64,000 nt of DNA from Williamsia deligens. Lineage in GTDB: Bacteria; Actinomycetota; Actinomycetes; Mycobacteriales; Mycobacteriaceae. Shown piece by piece: positions 16,256 to 24,508 of the stretch. A model generated the notes under the pieces. It saw only the letters and a list, made by a program, of their open reading frames with translations. It had not been told where the DNA came from and did not search any database. Location: contig NZ_JAMTCI010000001.1 in NCBI RefSeq assembly GCF_024171765.1, positions 1,403,137 to 1,467,136 of the forward strand, in the 5' to 3' direction. The position numbers and the translations under genes were made by a program. Numbering within the stretch: position 1 is the first letter of the stretch; the number at the start of each line of letters is the position of its first letter.

Positions 16256-18052
16256 GTGCGAACAATCTCGGGGATCACCGCGCTCGTCGTCACCCTTCTC
16301 ACCGCGTGTCTGGCGGCGCCTGCCGTCGCGGCCCCGGCCTCCGGTGCGTCCGCCGGCTACACCACGGAACTGCTGCACTTCTCCGTGCACACAGGCCCCG
16401 GCCGCGCGACGCCGTGCACCATCGTCGGACAGCTCTACCGACCGGACGGCCTGTCGGGGTCCCGCCGCGCGCCGGCCATCCTCACCACCAACGGCTTCGG
16501 CGGGTCCTACAAGACCCAGGCACCCATCGCCGCCTACCTCGCCACGCAGGGGTACGTGGTGCTCGCGTACTCCGGACTCGGGTTCGGCGGCAGCACCTGT
16601 CCGATCACCCTCGACGACCCGGATGTCGACGGTGTCGCTGCGTCCCAGCTGGTCGACTACCTCGGCGGCAGGGCCGGCGTGGCGTTCACCGACGCGGCCC
16701 TGCGCCGGCCCGCACCCCGTCTCGACATCGTGACCCACGATGCGACCGACCACACCGGCCGCCGGCGTGCGGACGACCCGAGGATCGGCATGATCGGCGG
16801 GTCGTACGGTGGCGGGATCCAGTTCGCCACCGCCGCAGTGGATCCGCGGATCGACACGATCGTCCCGCAGATCACCTGGAACGACCTGAGCTACTCGCTG
16901 GCACCGAATGCGACCTCGACGTCCACCGGTGTCAGCAGCCGGGTGTCCGGGTCGGCCAAGACCATCTACGCCGCGGGACTCTTCCTCGACGGCGTGACCG
17001 ATCCGGGACGGGCGGGCTACCTCGCCGACCCGGCGCGCATCGGGCCGTGTCCGAACTTCACGGCGTCCCAGTGCGCCACGTTCGCCGAGGGCGCGACGAC
17101 CGGTGAGTTCGGTCCCGCGAGCGTCGCGCACCTGCGGCATGCGTCGGTCGCGAGCTACCTCGGCCGGATCCGCATCCCGGTCCTGCTCGAGCAGGGTCAG
17201 CGCGACACCCTCTTCGACCTCAATGAGGCGACCGCGACCTATCAGGCGCTGCGTGCCCGCGGGGTGGAGACGAAGATGATCTGGCACCAGTGGGGCCACA
17301 GCGGGGCCCCGGCGCCGGGTGAGTACGACAAGGCGTACCCCGACCGGACGACGCAGTACGAGGTGGCCCGTTCCCTCGACTGGTTCGACCACCACCTCCG
17401 CGGTGCCGACGTGTCCACCGGCCCCGATTTCGCCTACTTCCGGGACTGGGTGCCCTACTCGGGGATCGCGACGCCCGCGTACGCGAGCGGCAGCTACCCC
17501 GTCGGTGCGCCGACCACGTTCCGCATGTCCGCCGGTCGCGGCCTGCTGGACAACGCACTCGTCCCAACCGGGCAGTCGGCACGTCCCGGATCCGCGACCA
17601 TCCGCACACCGCCGCTCGGGGCACCCACCCAGACCGGCCCCTTCAACGACAAGCCCGACGCCGCCAAGCCCGTCCGGCAGGACCCGGGCACGTACGCGCG
17701 GTGGGACACCGCGCCGCGGGCCACCCCGCTCGACGTGGTCGGGATCGGATCGATGCGGTTGCGGGTCCGCGCGGTCGGGCAGCCGCTGGTCTTCGCGAAG
17801 GTGTACGACGTCGCACCCGACGGCACGGCGGACCTCATCAACGGTCTGGTGTCGCCCGTCCGCATCACGGACCCGTCGACACCCGTGACCGTCACGCTGT
17901 CCGGACTCGTCCACCGCTTCGCCGTCGGCCACCGCCTGCGTGTCGAGATCGCCGGTGGGGACCAGAGTTTCCGGAACGGCCTACAGGGTCAGCCCGTCAC
18001 CATCCTCAGCGGTGGTGACGCGACGCTCACCCTGCCGGTGACGAGCGACTGA
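16256..18052 (+). CDS. Secreted CocE/NonD-family (S15-type) serine hydrolase
   Basis: About 598 residues from GTG at 16256, chosen because TACCTT lies 6 nt upstream. Signal peptide: ISGITALVVTLLTACLAAPAVA with a cleavage site near residue 26. The catalytic domain has TNGFGGSYKTQ, the nucleophile elbow MIGGSYGGG (Ser near 185), an acid in LLEQGQRDTLFD and a His in WHQWGHSG. The C-terminal 200 residues form the jelly-roll X-Pro dipeptidyl-peptidase C domain ending in GGDATLTLPVTSD. The family includes X-Pro peptidases and cocaine-esterase-type ester or amide hydrolases. An extracellular role is inferred from the signal. The 3' end overlaps the convergent MarR gene by 26 bp. Confidence 0.87.
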   Translation: MRTISGITALVVTLLTACLAAPAVAAPASGASAGYTTELLHFSVHTGPGRATPCTIVGQLYRPDGLSGSRRAPAILTTNGFGGSYKTQAPIAAYLATQGYVVLAYSGLGFGGSTCPITLDDPDVDGVAASQLVDYLGGRAGVAFTDAALRRPAPRLDIVTHDATDHTGRRRADDPRIGMIGGSYGGGIQFATAAVDPRIDTIVPQITWNDLSYSLAPNATSTSTGVSSRVSGSAKTIYAAGLFLDGVTDPGRAGYLADPARIGPCPNFTASQCATFAEGATTGEFGPASVAHLRHASVASYLGRIRIPVLLEQGQRDTLFDLNEATATYQALRARGVETKMIWHQWGHSGAPAPGEYDKAYPDRTTQYEVARSLDWFDHHLRGADVSTGPDFAYFRDWVPYSGIATPAYASGSYPVGAPTTFRMSAGRGLLDNALVPTGQSARPGSATIRTPPLGAPTQTGPFNDKPDAAKPVRQDPGTYARWDTAPRATPLDVVGIGSMRLRVRAVGQPLVFAKVYDVAPDGTADLINGLVSPVRITDPSTPVTVTLSGLVHRFAVGHRLRVEIAGGDQSFRNGLQGQPVTILSGGDATLTLPVTSD

Positions 18053-18518
18053 CCGACCGCGACCGCGCCGGTCGGCTGCGCATGTGGTCGCGGACGCGGG
18101 TGAGGATCTCGCCGAGCGCCGTGATGTCGTCGTCGTCGAGGACGCCGTAGAGCAGGTCACGGACGACATCGATGTGCCCCGGGAGGACACCGGTGACACG
18201 GTCCCGACCGGACTCGGTGATCTCGACGATGGTGGCCCGCTGGTCGTCGGGACTCGGCGAGCGGGCGATCAGGCCGGCCTTCTCCAGCAGCGACGCCTGG
18301 TGGGTGAGACCGCTCCGGCTGTAGACGACCCTGTCGGCGAGATCGGTCATCGTCACCGCGCCGGTGGTCGCGTTCAGCGTCGCCAGGATCTCGAACTGCA
18401 CGTAGCTGAGGTCGGCGTCGGCTCGCAGTTGACGCTGCACGGCGAACTGCAGCAGCGCGGCGGACTCGCTGAACGCGAGGTAGGTCCGCATCTGTTGGGG
18501 CTCGAGCGTCTCCGACAC
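18027..18518 (-). CDS. MarR-family transcriptional regulator
   Basis: 163 residues from GTG at 18518, chosen because TAGGGT sits 7 nt upstream. The longer upstream frame would read through the operator region. Winged helix with LSYVQFEILATLNATTGAVTMTDLA, recognition helix VYSRSGLTHQASLLEKAGLI, and wing SPSPDDQRATIVEIT. Probably represses itself and the divergent quinone oxidoreductase through the CTTCGA-type boxes between them. The C-terminal tail is Arg/Ser-rich and overlaps the end of the CocE gene. Confidence 0.9.
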   Translation of the reverse strand: MSETLEPQQMRTYLAFSESAALLQFAVQRQLRADADLSYVQFEILATLNATTGAVTMTDLADRVVYSRSGLTHQASLLEKAGLIARSPSPDDQRATIVEITESGRDRVTGVLPGHIDVVRDLLYGVLDDDDITALGEILTRVRDHMRSRPARSRSVSRSSPAG

Positions 18519-18525
18519 ACCCCGC

Positions 18526-18531
18526 ACCCTA
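18526..18531 (-). promoter_or_regulatory. -10 box of the leaderless MarR gene
   Basis: Minus-strand TAGGGT ends 7 nt before the GTG at 18518. Confidence 0.5.
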
Positions 18532-18533
18532 CT

Positions 18534-18632
18534 GCTTCGACTTCGTAACAACATGGTCACGATCACCCGTGCGACCATGTACTTCGACATCGAAGCGTTT
18601 TACTGTCGTCTCAGTTGCTTCGACTTCGAAGC
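18534..18632. promoter_or_regulatory. Operator array between MarR and quinone oxidoreductase genes
   Basis: Three copies of one motif: GCTTCGACTTCGTAAC (18534-18549, imperfect), CTTCGACATCGAAG (18582-18595, perfect 6-bp arms) and GCTTCGACTTCGAAGC (18617-18632, perfect 7-bp arms). A separate inverted repeat ACATGGTC/GACCATGT at 18551-18558 and 18573-18580 sits between them. TACTGT at 18601-18606 is a likely -10 for the rightward gene, so the third box would block early transcription. Confidence 0.7.
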
Positions 18633-18652
18633 ACATACCCAGAGGAGCAGAC

Positions 18653-19588
18653 ATGCACGCGATCACGTTCGATCACCACGGAGACAGCGACGTCCTCACC
18701 GAGACGGACATCCCCCGCCCCACACCGGGCCCCGGCGAGGTCCTCGTCGAGGTCGCGGGTACCTCGTTCAACCCTGTCGACGCCGCGATCCGCGGCGGGT
18801 GGCTGACCGAGGTCATCCCGGTGACGTTTCCCCACGTCCCGGGGATCGACGTCGCCGGGACGGTCGTCGAGGTCGGCGACGGCGTGCAGGATCGGGCGCC
18901 CGGGGACGCGGTCGTGGGGATGCTCCCCATGGTGGCCGACGGCGCCGCCGCGGAGTTCGTCCTCGCACCGGCCGAGGTACTGGCCACGGCTCCCGCCTCG
19001 ATCCCACTCGCCGACGCCGCCGCGCTCCCCGTCGTCGGACTGACCGCCTGGCAGGCACTGTTCGAGCTGGCCGACCTGCGTCCTGGACAGTCGGTGCTGG
19101 TCAACGGCGCCGGCGGTGCCGTCGGCGGGTACGCGGTCCAGCTGGCCGCGCAGGCGGGCGCCCATGTCACCGCGACAGCATCCGACCGCAGCGCCGCGGC
19201 CGTGCGCGCCCACGGCGCACAGCACGTCGTCGGCCATCTCGACCTCAGCGGGTCACCCGTGGTGGAGGGTGCGCCGTTCGACCTCGTGCTCAACCTGGTC
19301 AGCACATCCGAGGACGAGACCGCGGCGCTGGTCGGGCTCGTCGCCGACGGCGGGATGCATGTGGGCACGATGACCACCGGCGAGCCCGACGCCGCCCGCG
19401 GGGTCCGTACGGCCCGAGTGTTCGTGCGCAGCGACGCCGCGCTGCTCGCCGAGCTCGTTCGGCGGGTCGACGACGGGACGTTGACGGTCGATGTGGCACA
19501 ACGGATCCCGCTGCGTGGTCTCGCAGCCGTCCACGACGCGTCCGATGCCGGCCGCGCGACGGGCAAGGTCATCGTCACACCGCGGTGA
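18653..19588 (+). CDS. NADP-dependent quinone oxidoreductase (zinc-free MDR family)
   Basis: 311 residues from ATG at 18653 behind AGAGGAG. GroES-like N-terminal domain (GPGEVLVEVAGTSFNPVD, HVPGIDVAGTVVEVGDGV) and a Rossmann domain with NGAGGAVGGYAVQLA near residue 160. The structural and catalytic zinc cysteines are absent, as in zeta-crystallin-like quinone or enal reductases. The C-terminal GRATGKVIVTP is typical. It faces a MarR repressor across three palindromic boxes, which suggests induction by quinones or electrophiles. Confidence 0.9.
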   Translation: MHAITFDHHGDSDVLTETDIPRPTPGPGEVLVEVAGTSFNPVDAAIRGGWLTEVIPVTFPHVPGIDVAGTVVEVGDGVQDRAPGDAVVGMLPMVADGAAAEFVLAPAEVLATAPASIPLADAAALPVVGLTAWQALFELADLRPGQSVLVNGAGGAVGGYAVQLAAQAGAHVTATASDRSAAAVRAHGAQHVVGHLDLSGSPVVEGAPFDLVLNLVSTSEDETAALVGLVADGGMHVGTMTTGEPDAARGVRTARVFVRSDAALLAELVRRVDDGTLTVDVAQRIPLRGLAAVHDASDAGRATGKVIVTPR

Positions 19589-19611
19589 CCGACGCGCGGC
19601 GATGCGGGTGG

Positions 19612-20370
19612 TCACCCGATCACCGGCCGCCGATCGGCGGTCAACGCGTCCAGTTCGGCCTGCATCGCGGCGGCGACGCGATGGGCGAATTCCTCGGCCG
19701 TCTCCTGCTCCCCGGGCGTCATGGGTGCGAGCACCGAGGTGTCGAGTTTGGTGGGCAGCGGGAGGTACGGGAGGAAGCCGACGACGCCGAGGTTGACGCC
19801 CCACGGTATGGACACCGACAACGGGAACGTCGTCAACCGGAGGGCTCTGTCCAGTCTCAGCGCCTTCGCCAGCTGTCTCCCGCTGGAGAGCACCAGCAGC
19901 GACTCCCCGGCCCCGGCCGTCACCACGGGGACCACAGGGACGCCGGCCTCGATCGCCAACCGGGCGAAACCCGTGCGCCCGTCGAAGACGATCTGGTTGC
20001 GCCGAGACCACGATTTCAGCGCGTCCACGTCACCACCCGGGAAGACGAGGACGTTGCAGCCGTCGGAGAACGCCTCGAGCGCAGTCTCGCGGTTGGCGGG
20101 CCTGGCGCCGAACGGTTCGACGATCCTGTCGGCGTGCAGGGTCCACGCGATCTGATGGGTCAGGGTGATCAGCTCGCGGTCCACGCCCATCTCGTCGTAC
20201 GCCGCCGCGAACGCGAAGACGTTCAGGTCCACGATCCCGCCGAACCCGTGGTTCGCGACGAACAGCACCGGCGTGTCCGGGATCGGCTCGGCCACGGTCA
20301 CGGTCAGGCGGTTGTAGAGGCGCAGGGCCGTGACGGAGGCGGAGCGGAGTGTCCGGGCGATGGGGTGCAT
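19612..20370 (-). CDS. Lysophospholipid acyltransferase-like protein (PlsC fold)
   Basis: 252 residues from ATG at 20370. The acyltransferase block has VLFVANHGFGG, an NHxxxxD motif variant in which the segment reads NHGFGGIVD, then NVLVFPGGDVDALKSW (GGD region) and RTGFARLAIEAGVPVVPVVTAG. This pattern is common in mycobacterial proteins related to 1-acylglycerol-3-phosphate acyltransferases, some annotated as diacylglycerol acyltransferase-like. It would transfer fatty acyl groups in lipid synthesis at the membrane. The start could lie slightly upstream. It is 11 nt downstream of the small membrane-protein gene and likely co-transcribed with it. Confidence 0.82.
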   Translation of the reverse strand: MHPIARTLRSASVTALRLYNRLTVTVAEPIPDTPVLFVANHGFGGIVDLNVFAFAAAYDEMGVDRELITLTHQIAWTLHADRIVEPFGARPANRETALEAFSDGCNVLVFPGGDVDALKSWSRRNQIVFDGRTGFARLAIEAGVPVVPVVTAGAGESLLVLSSGRQLAKALRLDRALRLTTFPLSVSIPWGVNLGVVGFLPYLPLPTKLDTSVLAPMTPGEQETAEEFAHRVAAAMQAELDALTADRRPVIG

Positions 20371-20381
20371 GTCGGCGTCCG

Positions 20382-20774
20382 CTACCGGTCGAGCTGTGCC
20401 TCGGCGAGGAGACCGGCGACGACGAACCCACCGGCCACCGCGCATCCGGCGACACGTGTCCTGCGCGGTAGGTCTGCCGTGCGGGCGAACGCGGCGGTGT
20501 CCCACACGTCGACCGCCACACCGGCGAGCACCAGCGTGCGCACCGCCGCCGGGGCGAACCTCGTGGCCGCGAAGAGCCCACCACCGATGTAGATCTCCCG
20601 GATGCCGAACGTCCGGGCCGCCGCCCGTGTGGTGGGCAGGGCGGCCTCGGAACCGGCGAGCAGTTCGTTGGCGCGGGTCGGGGCGAGCATGTGGGCGATC
20701 CCGATCGCGGCGCGGGCCAGCCCGACGGCCTCCGGGAGGCGTCGTGCGAGTCCGTGCTCGTCCGTGCGGTTCAT
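20382..20774 (-). CDS. Small hypothetical membrane protein
   Basis: 130 residues from ATG at 20774 with AGGAGGACTGGCC before it. Moderately hydrophobic stretches near residues 15-30, 60-75, 78-95 and 105-122 (GCAVAGGFVVAGLLAEA) suggest three or four short membrane helices. No motif I can name. The segment FGIREIYIGGGLFAATR recalls small actinobacterial membrane proteins of unknown function. It precedes an acyltransferase gene by 11 nt, so a lipid-related role is possible but unsupported. Confidence 0.65.
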   Translation of the reverse strand: MNRTDEHGLARRLPEAVGLARAAIGIAHMLAPTRANELLAGSEAALPTTRAAARTFGIREIYIGGGLFAATRFAPAAVRTLVLAGVAVDVWDTAAFARTADLPRRTRVAGCAVAGGFVVAGLLAEAQLDR

Positions 20775-20835
20775 GGCCAGTCCTCCTGGTGTGTCGGTGT
20801 CGAGCGCGCCGAGGGCGTGATGGGTCGGGCCGTCG

Positions 20836-22023
20836 TCACGCCGCGGTGAACGACGCCCGGAACGACTCGAAGCCCTGCAAGCAGTTGTTGCGCAACAGTT
20901 CCGGGTCGGTGACGCTCATCGTCGCGACGCGCGGGATCATCGCCCGCAGGAGCGTCTGCATCTCGAGTTTGGCCAGCTGCATGCCCACGCAGGTGTGCAC
21001 GCCGTGCCCCCAGCCCAGGTTGGGTCCGCGGCGCAGGAGCGAGAACCGGTCGGGGTCGTCGAAGTGACGCTCGTCGGAGTTCGCCGCGGCGAACACCAGT
21101 GCCACCCGGTCACCCGGCCGGAGGTCGACGTCCCCGACGGTGACCTGGCGTGTGACGGAGCGGGTGAACGCCCGCACCGGCGACGCCACCCGCGCGGCCT
21201 CGACGACGGCCAGCGGCACGAGCGACGGGTCGTCCCGCAACCGGGCCCAGGCCTCGGGATCGGTACCCAGGCTCCAGAGCAGTTGTGCGGTGGTGAGGAT
21301 CGTGGTGTCGAGGCTGGGGGCGACGAAGTCGATGATCATCGTCTTCGCCTCCCGGGTGCTGATCTCACCCCGGTCCGCGGCGTCGAACACCGTCGACGCC
21401 CACCCGTCGGGGGTGACGTGGCGTCGGGACATGCGCAGCGTCGTCGCGACCAGGCCGAGGGAGTCACGCATCGACCGCACCGACCGGGCGTTGACCGGCC
21501 CGAGACCGTCGAACGTCGCACGACCCCACCGGAGCATCTGCTCGGCGCCCACCCGGACCCCGACGAGATCGGCGACCGCCTGGACGGGCAACCGCGTGGC
21601 GAAATCCGCGACCCCGTCGAAACTCTCGCGACCGAGCAGTCGGTCGACCGTCGCGGCCGCCTCCTCCTCGATGACGGGTCGCGACGGTTGCAGCGCCCGG
21701 GACGCCAGGGACCGCATGAGGATCATCCTGCGGGTCATGTGCGTGTCGCCGTCGCTGGCGAGCACGGTGTGGTGGCCCAATGCGTTCGCGACGGGATTGG
21801 CCGCGACCCCGGCGCCACTGACGAAGGTCGCGTCGTCGCGGAGCGCGTCGCGGACATCGTCGTACCGGCCCATGGCGAACAGTCGGTGGCGGGGTAGCCA
21901 CACGACCGGGCCGGCGTCGCGGATCGCGCGATAGACGGCGTCGCGGTGATCGACGACCTCGTCGCCGTAGAGGTCGACGTCGACCACGGGTGCACCGCGT
22001 CGCACCGCATCGGCGGTCCTCAT
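20836..22023 (-). CDS. Cytochrome P450
   Basis: 395 residues from ATG at 22023, fixed by the ATGA overlap with the preceding FAD hydroxylase stop. ExxR motif EAAR (near residue 284), and heme-binding loop GWGHGVHTCVG with Cys near 346. The loop has Trp in place of the usual Phe. The I-helix oxygen-activation motif reads FVAPSLDTT, so the usual Ala-Gly before x-Asp-Thr-Thr is Pro-Ser. From memory some aromatic-acid P450s (CYP199-like) share this. It ends the aromatic operon and may demethylate or hydroxylate a ring substrate. Its ferredoxin is not in the window. Confidence 0.9.
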   Translation of the reverse strand: MRTADAVRRGAPVVDVDLYGDEVVDHRDAVYRAIRDAGPVVWLPRHRLFAMGRYDDVRDALRDDATFVSGAGVAANPVANALGHHTVLASDGDTHMTRRMILMRSLASRALQPSRPVIEEEAAATVDRLLGRESFDGVADFATRLPVQAVADLVGVRVGAEQMLRWGRATFDGLGPVNARSVRSMRDSLGLVATTLRMSRRHVTPDGWASTVFDAADRGEISTREAKTMIIDFVAPSLDTTILTTAQLLWSLGTDPEAWARLRDDPSLVPLAVVEAARVASPVRAFTRSVTRQVTVGDVDLRPGDRVALVFAAANSDERHFDDPDRFSLLRRGPNLGWGHGVHTCVGMQLAKLEMQTLLRAMIPRVATMSVTDPELLRNNCLQGFESFRASFTAA

Positions 22024-23570
22024 GATGCGGCCTGCGTGGGAACGGCTGGGCGCGAACCGATGTCGTCGCATCGGGAGAGCATCGCAGGCACGTCCGACAA
22101 CCGACGACAGCTCGCACGCACGATGTGGTCCGGCCGCACGAGGACGGCCGCGACACGGTGCTTCCGCAGCCACGCGTCGATCTCCGGCGCGCATCCCTGC
22201 GACACGTCGAGGTGGTCGGCGCCGGCGGGGACGTCGCATCCCGCGGGGAGTGGTCCGCGCGTGAGCAGCAGGTGACCGCCACCGACGGTGTCGTCGAACC
22301 TGCGCCCGTCGCCGGACGGCCCCTGGGGACAGAGGGTTCCGTTCACCCGGTGCAGCAGTCCGCGGCGATCGACGAGCTGCGTGGCCGCCAGCGGAGGCGA
22401 TGCCACCGACAGCACCGCGCGCGACACACCGGGGATCCTGCAGACGGCACCGATCGCGGCCCGCCGGACGCGGGCGGCACCGTCCTGCCCCCCGGTGAGG
22501 ACCCAGCCCACGGTGACGGCCATCCGCACCACGGCCGTGACGTGCGGGATCCGTTCGGCCTCATAGGTGTCGAGGACGGAGTCGTCGCTCACCCCGGTCA
22601 GCACGTCGGCGAGCTTCCACGCCAGGTTCTGCGCATCACGGAGGCCGGCACCCAGGCCCTGACCGATGAACGGTGGCGTCTGATGGGCCGCATCACCGGC
22701 GATGAGGACACGTCCACGACGCCACCGGTCGGCGACACGCGCGCGGAAGGTGTACTCGGCGTGCCGGATGATCTCGCAGTCGTCGAAATCGGTGGCGTCG
22801 ATCCACGGCGACAGCAGCTCCGCCAGCCGCGCGGGCTCGGCGAGGTCGGCGGCGGTCTCCCCCGGCGCCATCCGGAACTCCCACCGGTACCGCCGACCGG
22901 TCACGTTCATCGCCGTGGCGGGCCGGGCAGGGTCGCAGATCTGGTGCACGCCGGGCCACATGTGCAGGTCGCGTGCGGTCCGGACGTCGACGACGAACCA
23001 CCGCTCCTCGAAGTGCAGGTCACGCATCGACGCGCCGATGTGCTCGCGCACCATGCTGTTCGCGCCGTCGCAGCCGAGGACCGCATCGGCGACGAGATGC
23101 TCGATCGCGTCCTCCGCCGCCACCGTGACGGTCACCCGGCCCGGTCCGGGCGCCACCACCGACGTCACCTCGCAGCCGCGGCGGAGATCGATGCGCTCGT
23201 CGCGCTCGGCCAGGTCGAGCAGGACGGCCTCGAGGTCCGGCTGGTCGAACATGCTGGCCTCCGGGAAGCCGTTGCGGCCCTGCGTCGATCCGCGGTCGAA
23301 CTCCGCCATGACCCGGTGCTCTGCGTCCACCAGCCGCATCCCGGGCATGGGCCGACTGACCCGCAGGAACCCGTCGGCAGCCCCCACTGCCTGCAGGATG
23401 CGGACCACCTCGTCGTCGGCGTGCACGGCACGCGGGAGCGGATAGGGCGCGGAGTGGCGTTCGAGCACGGTGCTCTCCACCCCTCGTCGAGAGAGCAGCA
23501 GTGCCGCCGTCACACCCACGGGACCGGCGCCGACGATGACGACACGAGGTCGCGACGACGATCTCGTCAT
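22020..23570 (-). CDS. FAD-dependent aromatic-ring hydroxylase (MhpA-like)
   Basis: 516 residues from ATG at 23570, overlapping the FAH-family stop (ATGA). FAD motif VVIVGAGPVGVTAALLLSRRG (residues 9-29), DG motif LGCDGANSMVRE, and GDAAHQTPPFIGQGLGAG near residue 290, which is highly typical of phenol and 3-(3-hydroxyphenyl)propionate hydroxylases. A C-terminal thioredoxin-like part runs from about 400. It would hydroxylate a phenolic substrate ortho to OH, producing the catechol opened by the extradiol dioxygenase encoded two genes earlier. Confidence 0.9.
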   Translation of the reverse strand: MTRSSSRPRVVIVGAGPVGVTAALLLSRRGVESTVLERHSAPYPLPRAVHADDEVVRILQAVGAADGFLRVSRPMPGMRLVDAEHRVMAEFDRGSTQGRNGFPEASMFDQPDLEAVLLDLAERDERIDLRRGCEVTSVVAPGPGRVTVTVAAEDAIEHLVADAVLGCDGANSMVREHIGASMRDLHFEERWFVVDVRTARDLHMWPGVHQICDPARPATAMNVTGRRYRWEFRMAPGETAADLAEPARLAELLSPWIDATDFDDCEIIRHAEYTFRARVADRWRRGRVLIAGDAAHQTPPFIGQGLGAGLRDAQNLAWKLADVLTGVSDDSVLDTYEAERIPHVTAVVRMAVTVGWVLTGGQDGAARVRRAAIGAVCRIPGVSRAVLSVASPPLAATQLVDRRGLLHRVNGTLCPQGPSGDGRRFDDTVGGGHLLLTRGPLPAGCDVPAGADHLDVSQGCAPEIDAWLRKHRVAAVLVRPDHIVRASCRRLSDVPAMLSRCDDIGSRPAVPTQAAS

Positions 23571-24508
23571 CGCAGGTACCGCACCCGGGTCCGCTGGCGT
23601 CCGAGATCGACCGCGACGTCGTCGGTGGCGATGCGCACCTCCACCTCGTCGCCGTCCTGCAGATACCGCGGGTTGGACGCCTGGCGGCGGAAGAAGGTCG
23701 CCCACTTGCGATGTGGCGGCAGCAGCGCGCCGATCTTCTCGATGATCGCAGGCGGCGCGGTCAGCGCGGTGCCCCCGGGGGTGCCGGTCAGCAGCACGTC
23801 GCCGGGATCGAGACGCTGGAAACCGGTCAGCACTCGCAGCGCCTCCGTCGGCCGGACGATCATGTCGTCGCCGACGACCCCGTTCTGTCGGCGCTCGCCG
23901 TTGACCCACAGCTGCAGTCGCAGACGCTCGAAATGTGCCCACTCGGCGCGGTCCAGCAGGACCAGCCGGGGCCCGAGCGGGGTGAACGTCGGGTACGACT
24001 TGGACTCGTAGAACTGCGTCTTGGGCAGCTGGACGTCCCGGGCGCTCACGTCGTTGCCGATGACCAGTCCCGCGGCGTGGTCGGCGAGGGTGTCCGCCGT
24101 GATCTCGGTCCCGACCGGCAGAGTCCGCCCGAACACGATCCCGGCCTCGACCTCATAGTCGAGCAGGCGGACGTGCGGCGGCTTGTCGATGGTGCCGAAC
24201 GGCCCGCTGATGGACCCCGACGTCTTGCGGAAGAACGTCGCCGGGACCCGCGTCGGGTCGATGTTGGAGTCCCGGGCGTGCGAGGCGAAGTTCACCATCT
24301 GCGCGACGACACGGCAGGGTGCGGTGATCGGCGACACGAGGGCGAGATCCTGCACGGCGGTGTGGGTCTCGGACGTGGCCGCCGCGTCGACGGCAGCACG
24401 GTCGGCGAGGAGCTCGGCGGTGGTGGTCGCGTCGGTGTCGACACGTGCCGCACCGTCGGGCGTCTCGACCCACCACGCGGCATCGGTACGCAGGATCGTG
24501 GTCGTCAT
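23567..24508 (-). CDS. Fumarylacetoacetate hydrolase-family protein
   Basis: 313 residues from ATG at 24508, overlapping the dioxygenase stop (ATGA). FAH fold: FRKTSGSISGPFGTI, the metal-binding segment LLDYEVEAGIVFG, GLVIGNDVSARDVQ, YESKSYPTFTPLGP, and LLTGTPGGTAL. Family members hydrolyse or decarboxylate ring-cleavage products, for example 2-hydroxymuconate-type dienoates or acylpyruvates. In this operon it should act on the product of the extradiol dioxygenase. The first 60 or so residues are a variable N-terminal extension. Confidence 0.9.
   Translation of the reverse strand: MTTTILRTDAAWWVETPDGAARVDTDATTTAELLADRAAVDAAATSETHTAVQDLALVSPITAPCRVVAQMVNFASHARDSNIDPTRVPATFFRKTSGSISGPFGTIDKPPHVRLLDYEVEAGIVFGRTLPVGTEITADTLADHAAGLVIGNDVSARDVQLPKTQFYESKSYPTFTPLGPRLVLLDRAEWAHFERLRLQLWVNGERRQNGVVGDDMIVRPTEALRVLTGFQRLDPGDVLLTGTPGGTALTAPPAIIEKIGALLPPHRKWATFFRRQASNPRYLQDGDEVEVRIATDDVAVDLGRQRTRVRYLR

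Noticed and set aside
15758-17932. 724-codon minus-strand frame.
   Set aside because: Antisense to the MarR and CocE-type genes, with no recognisable domain.
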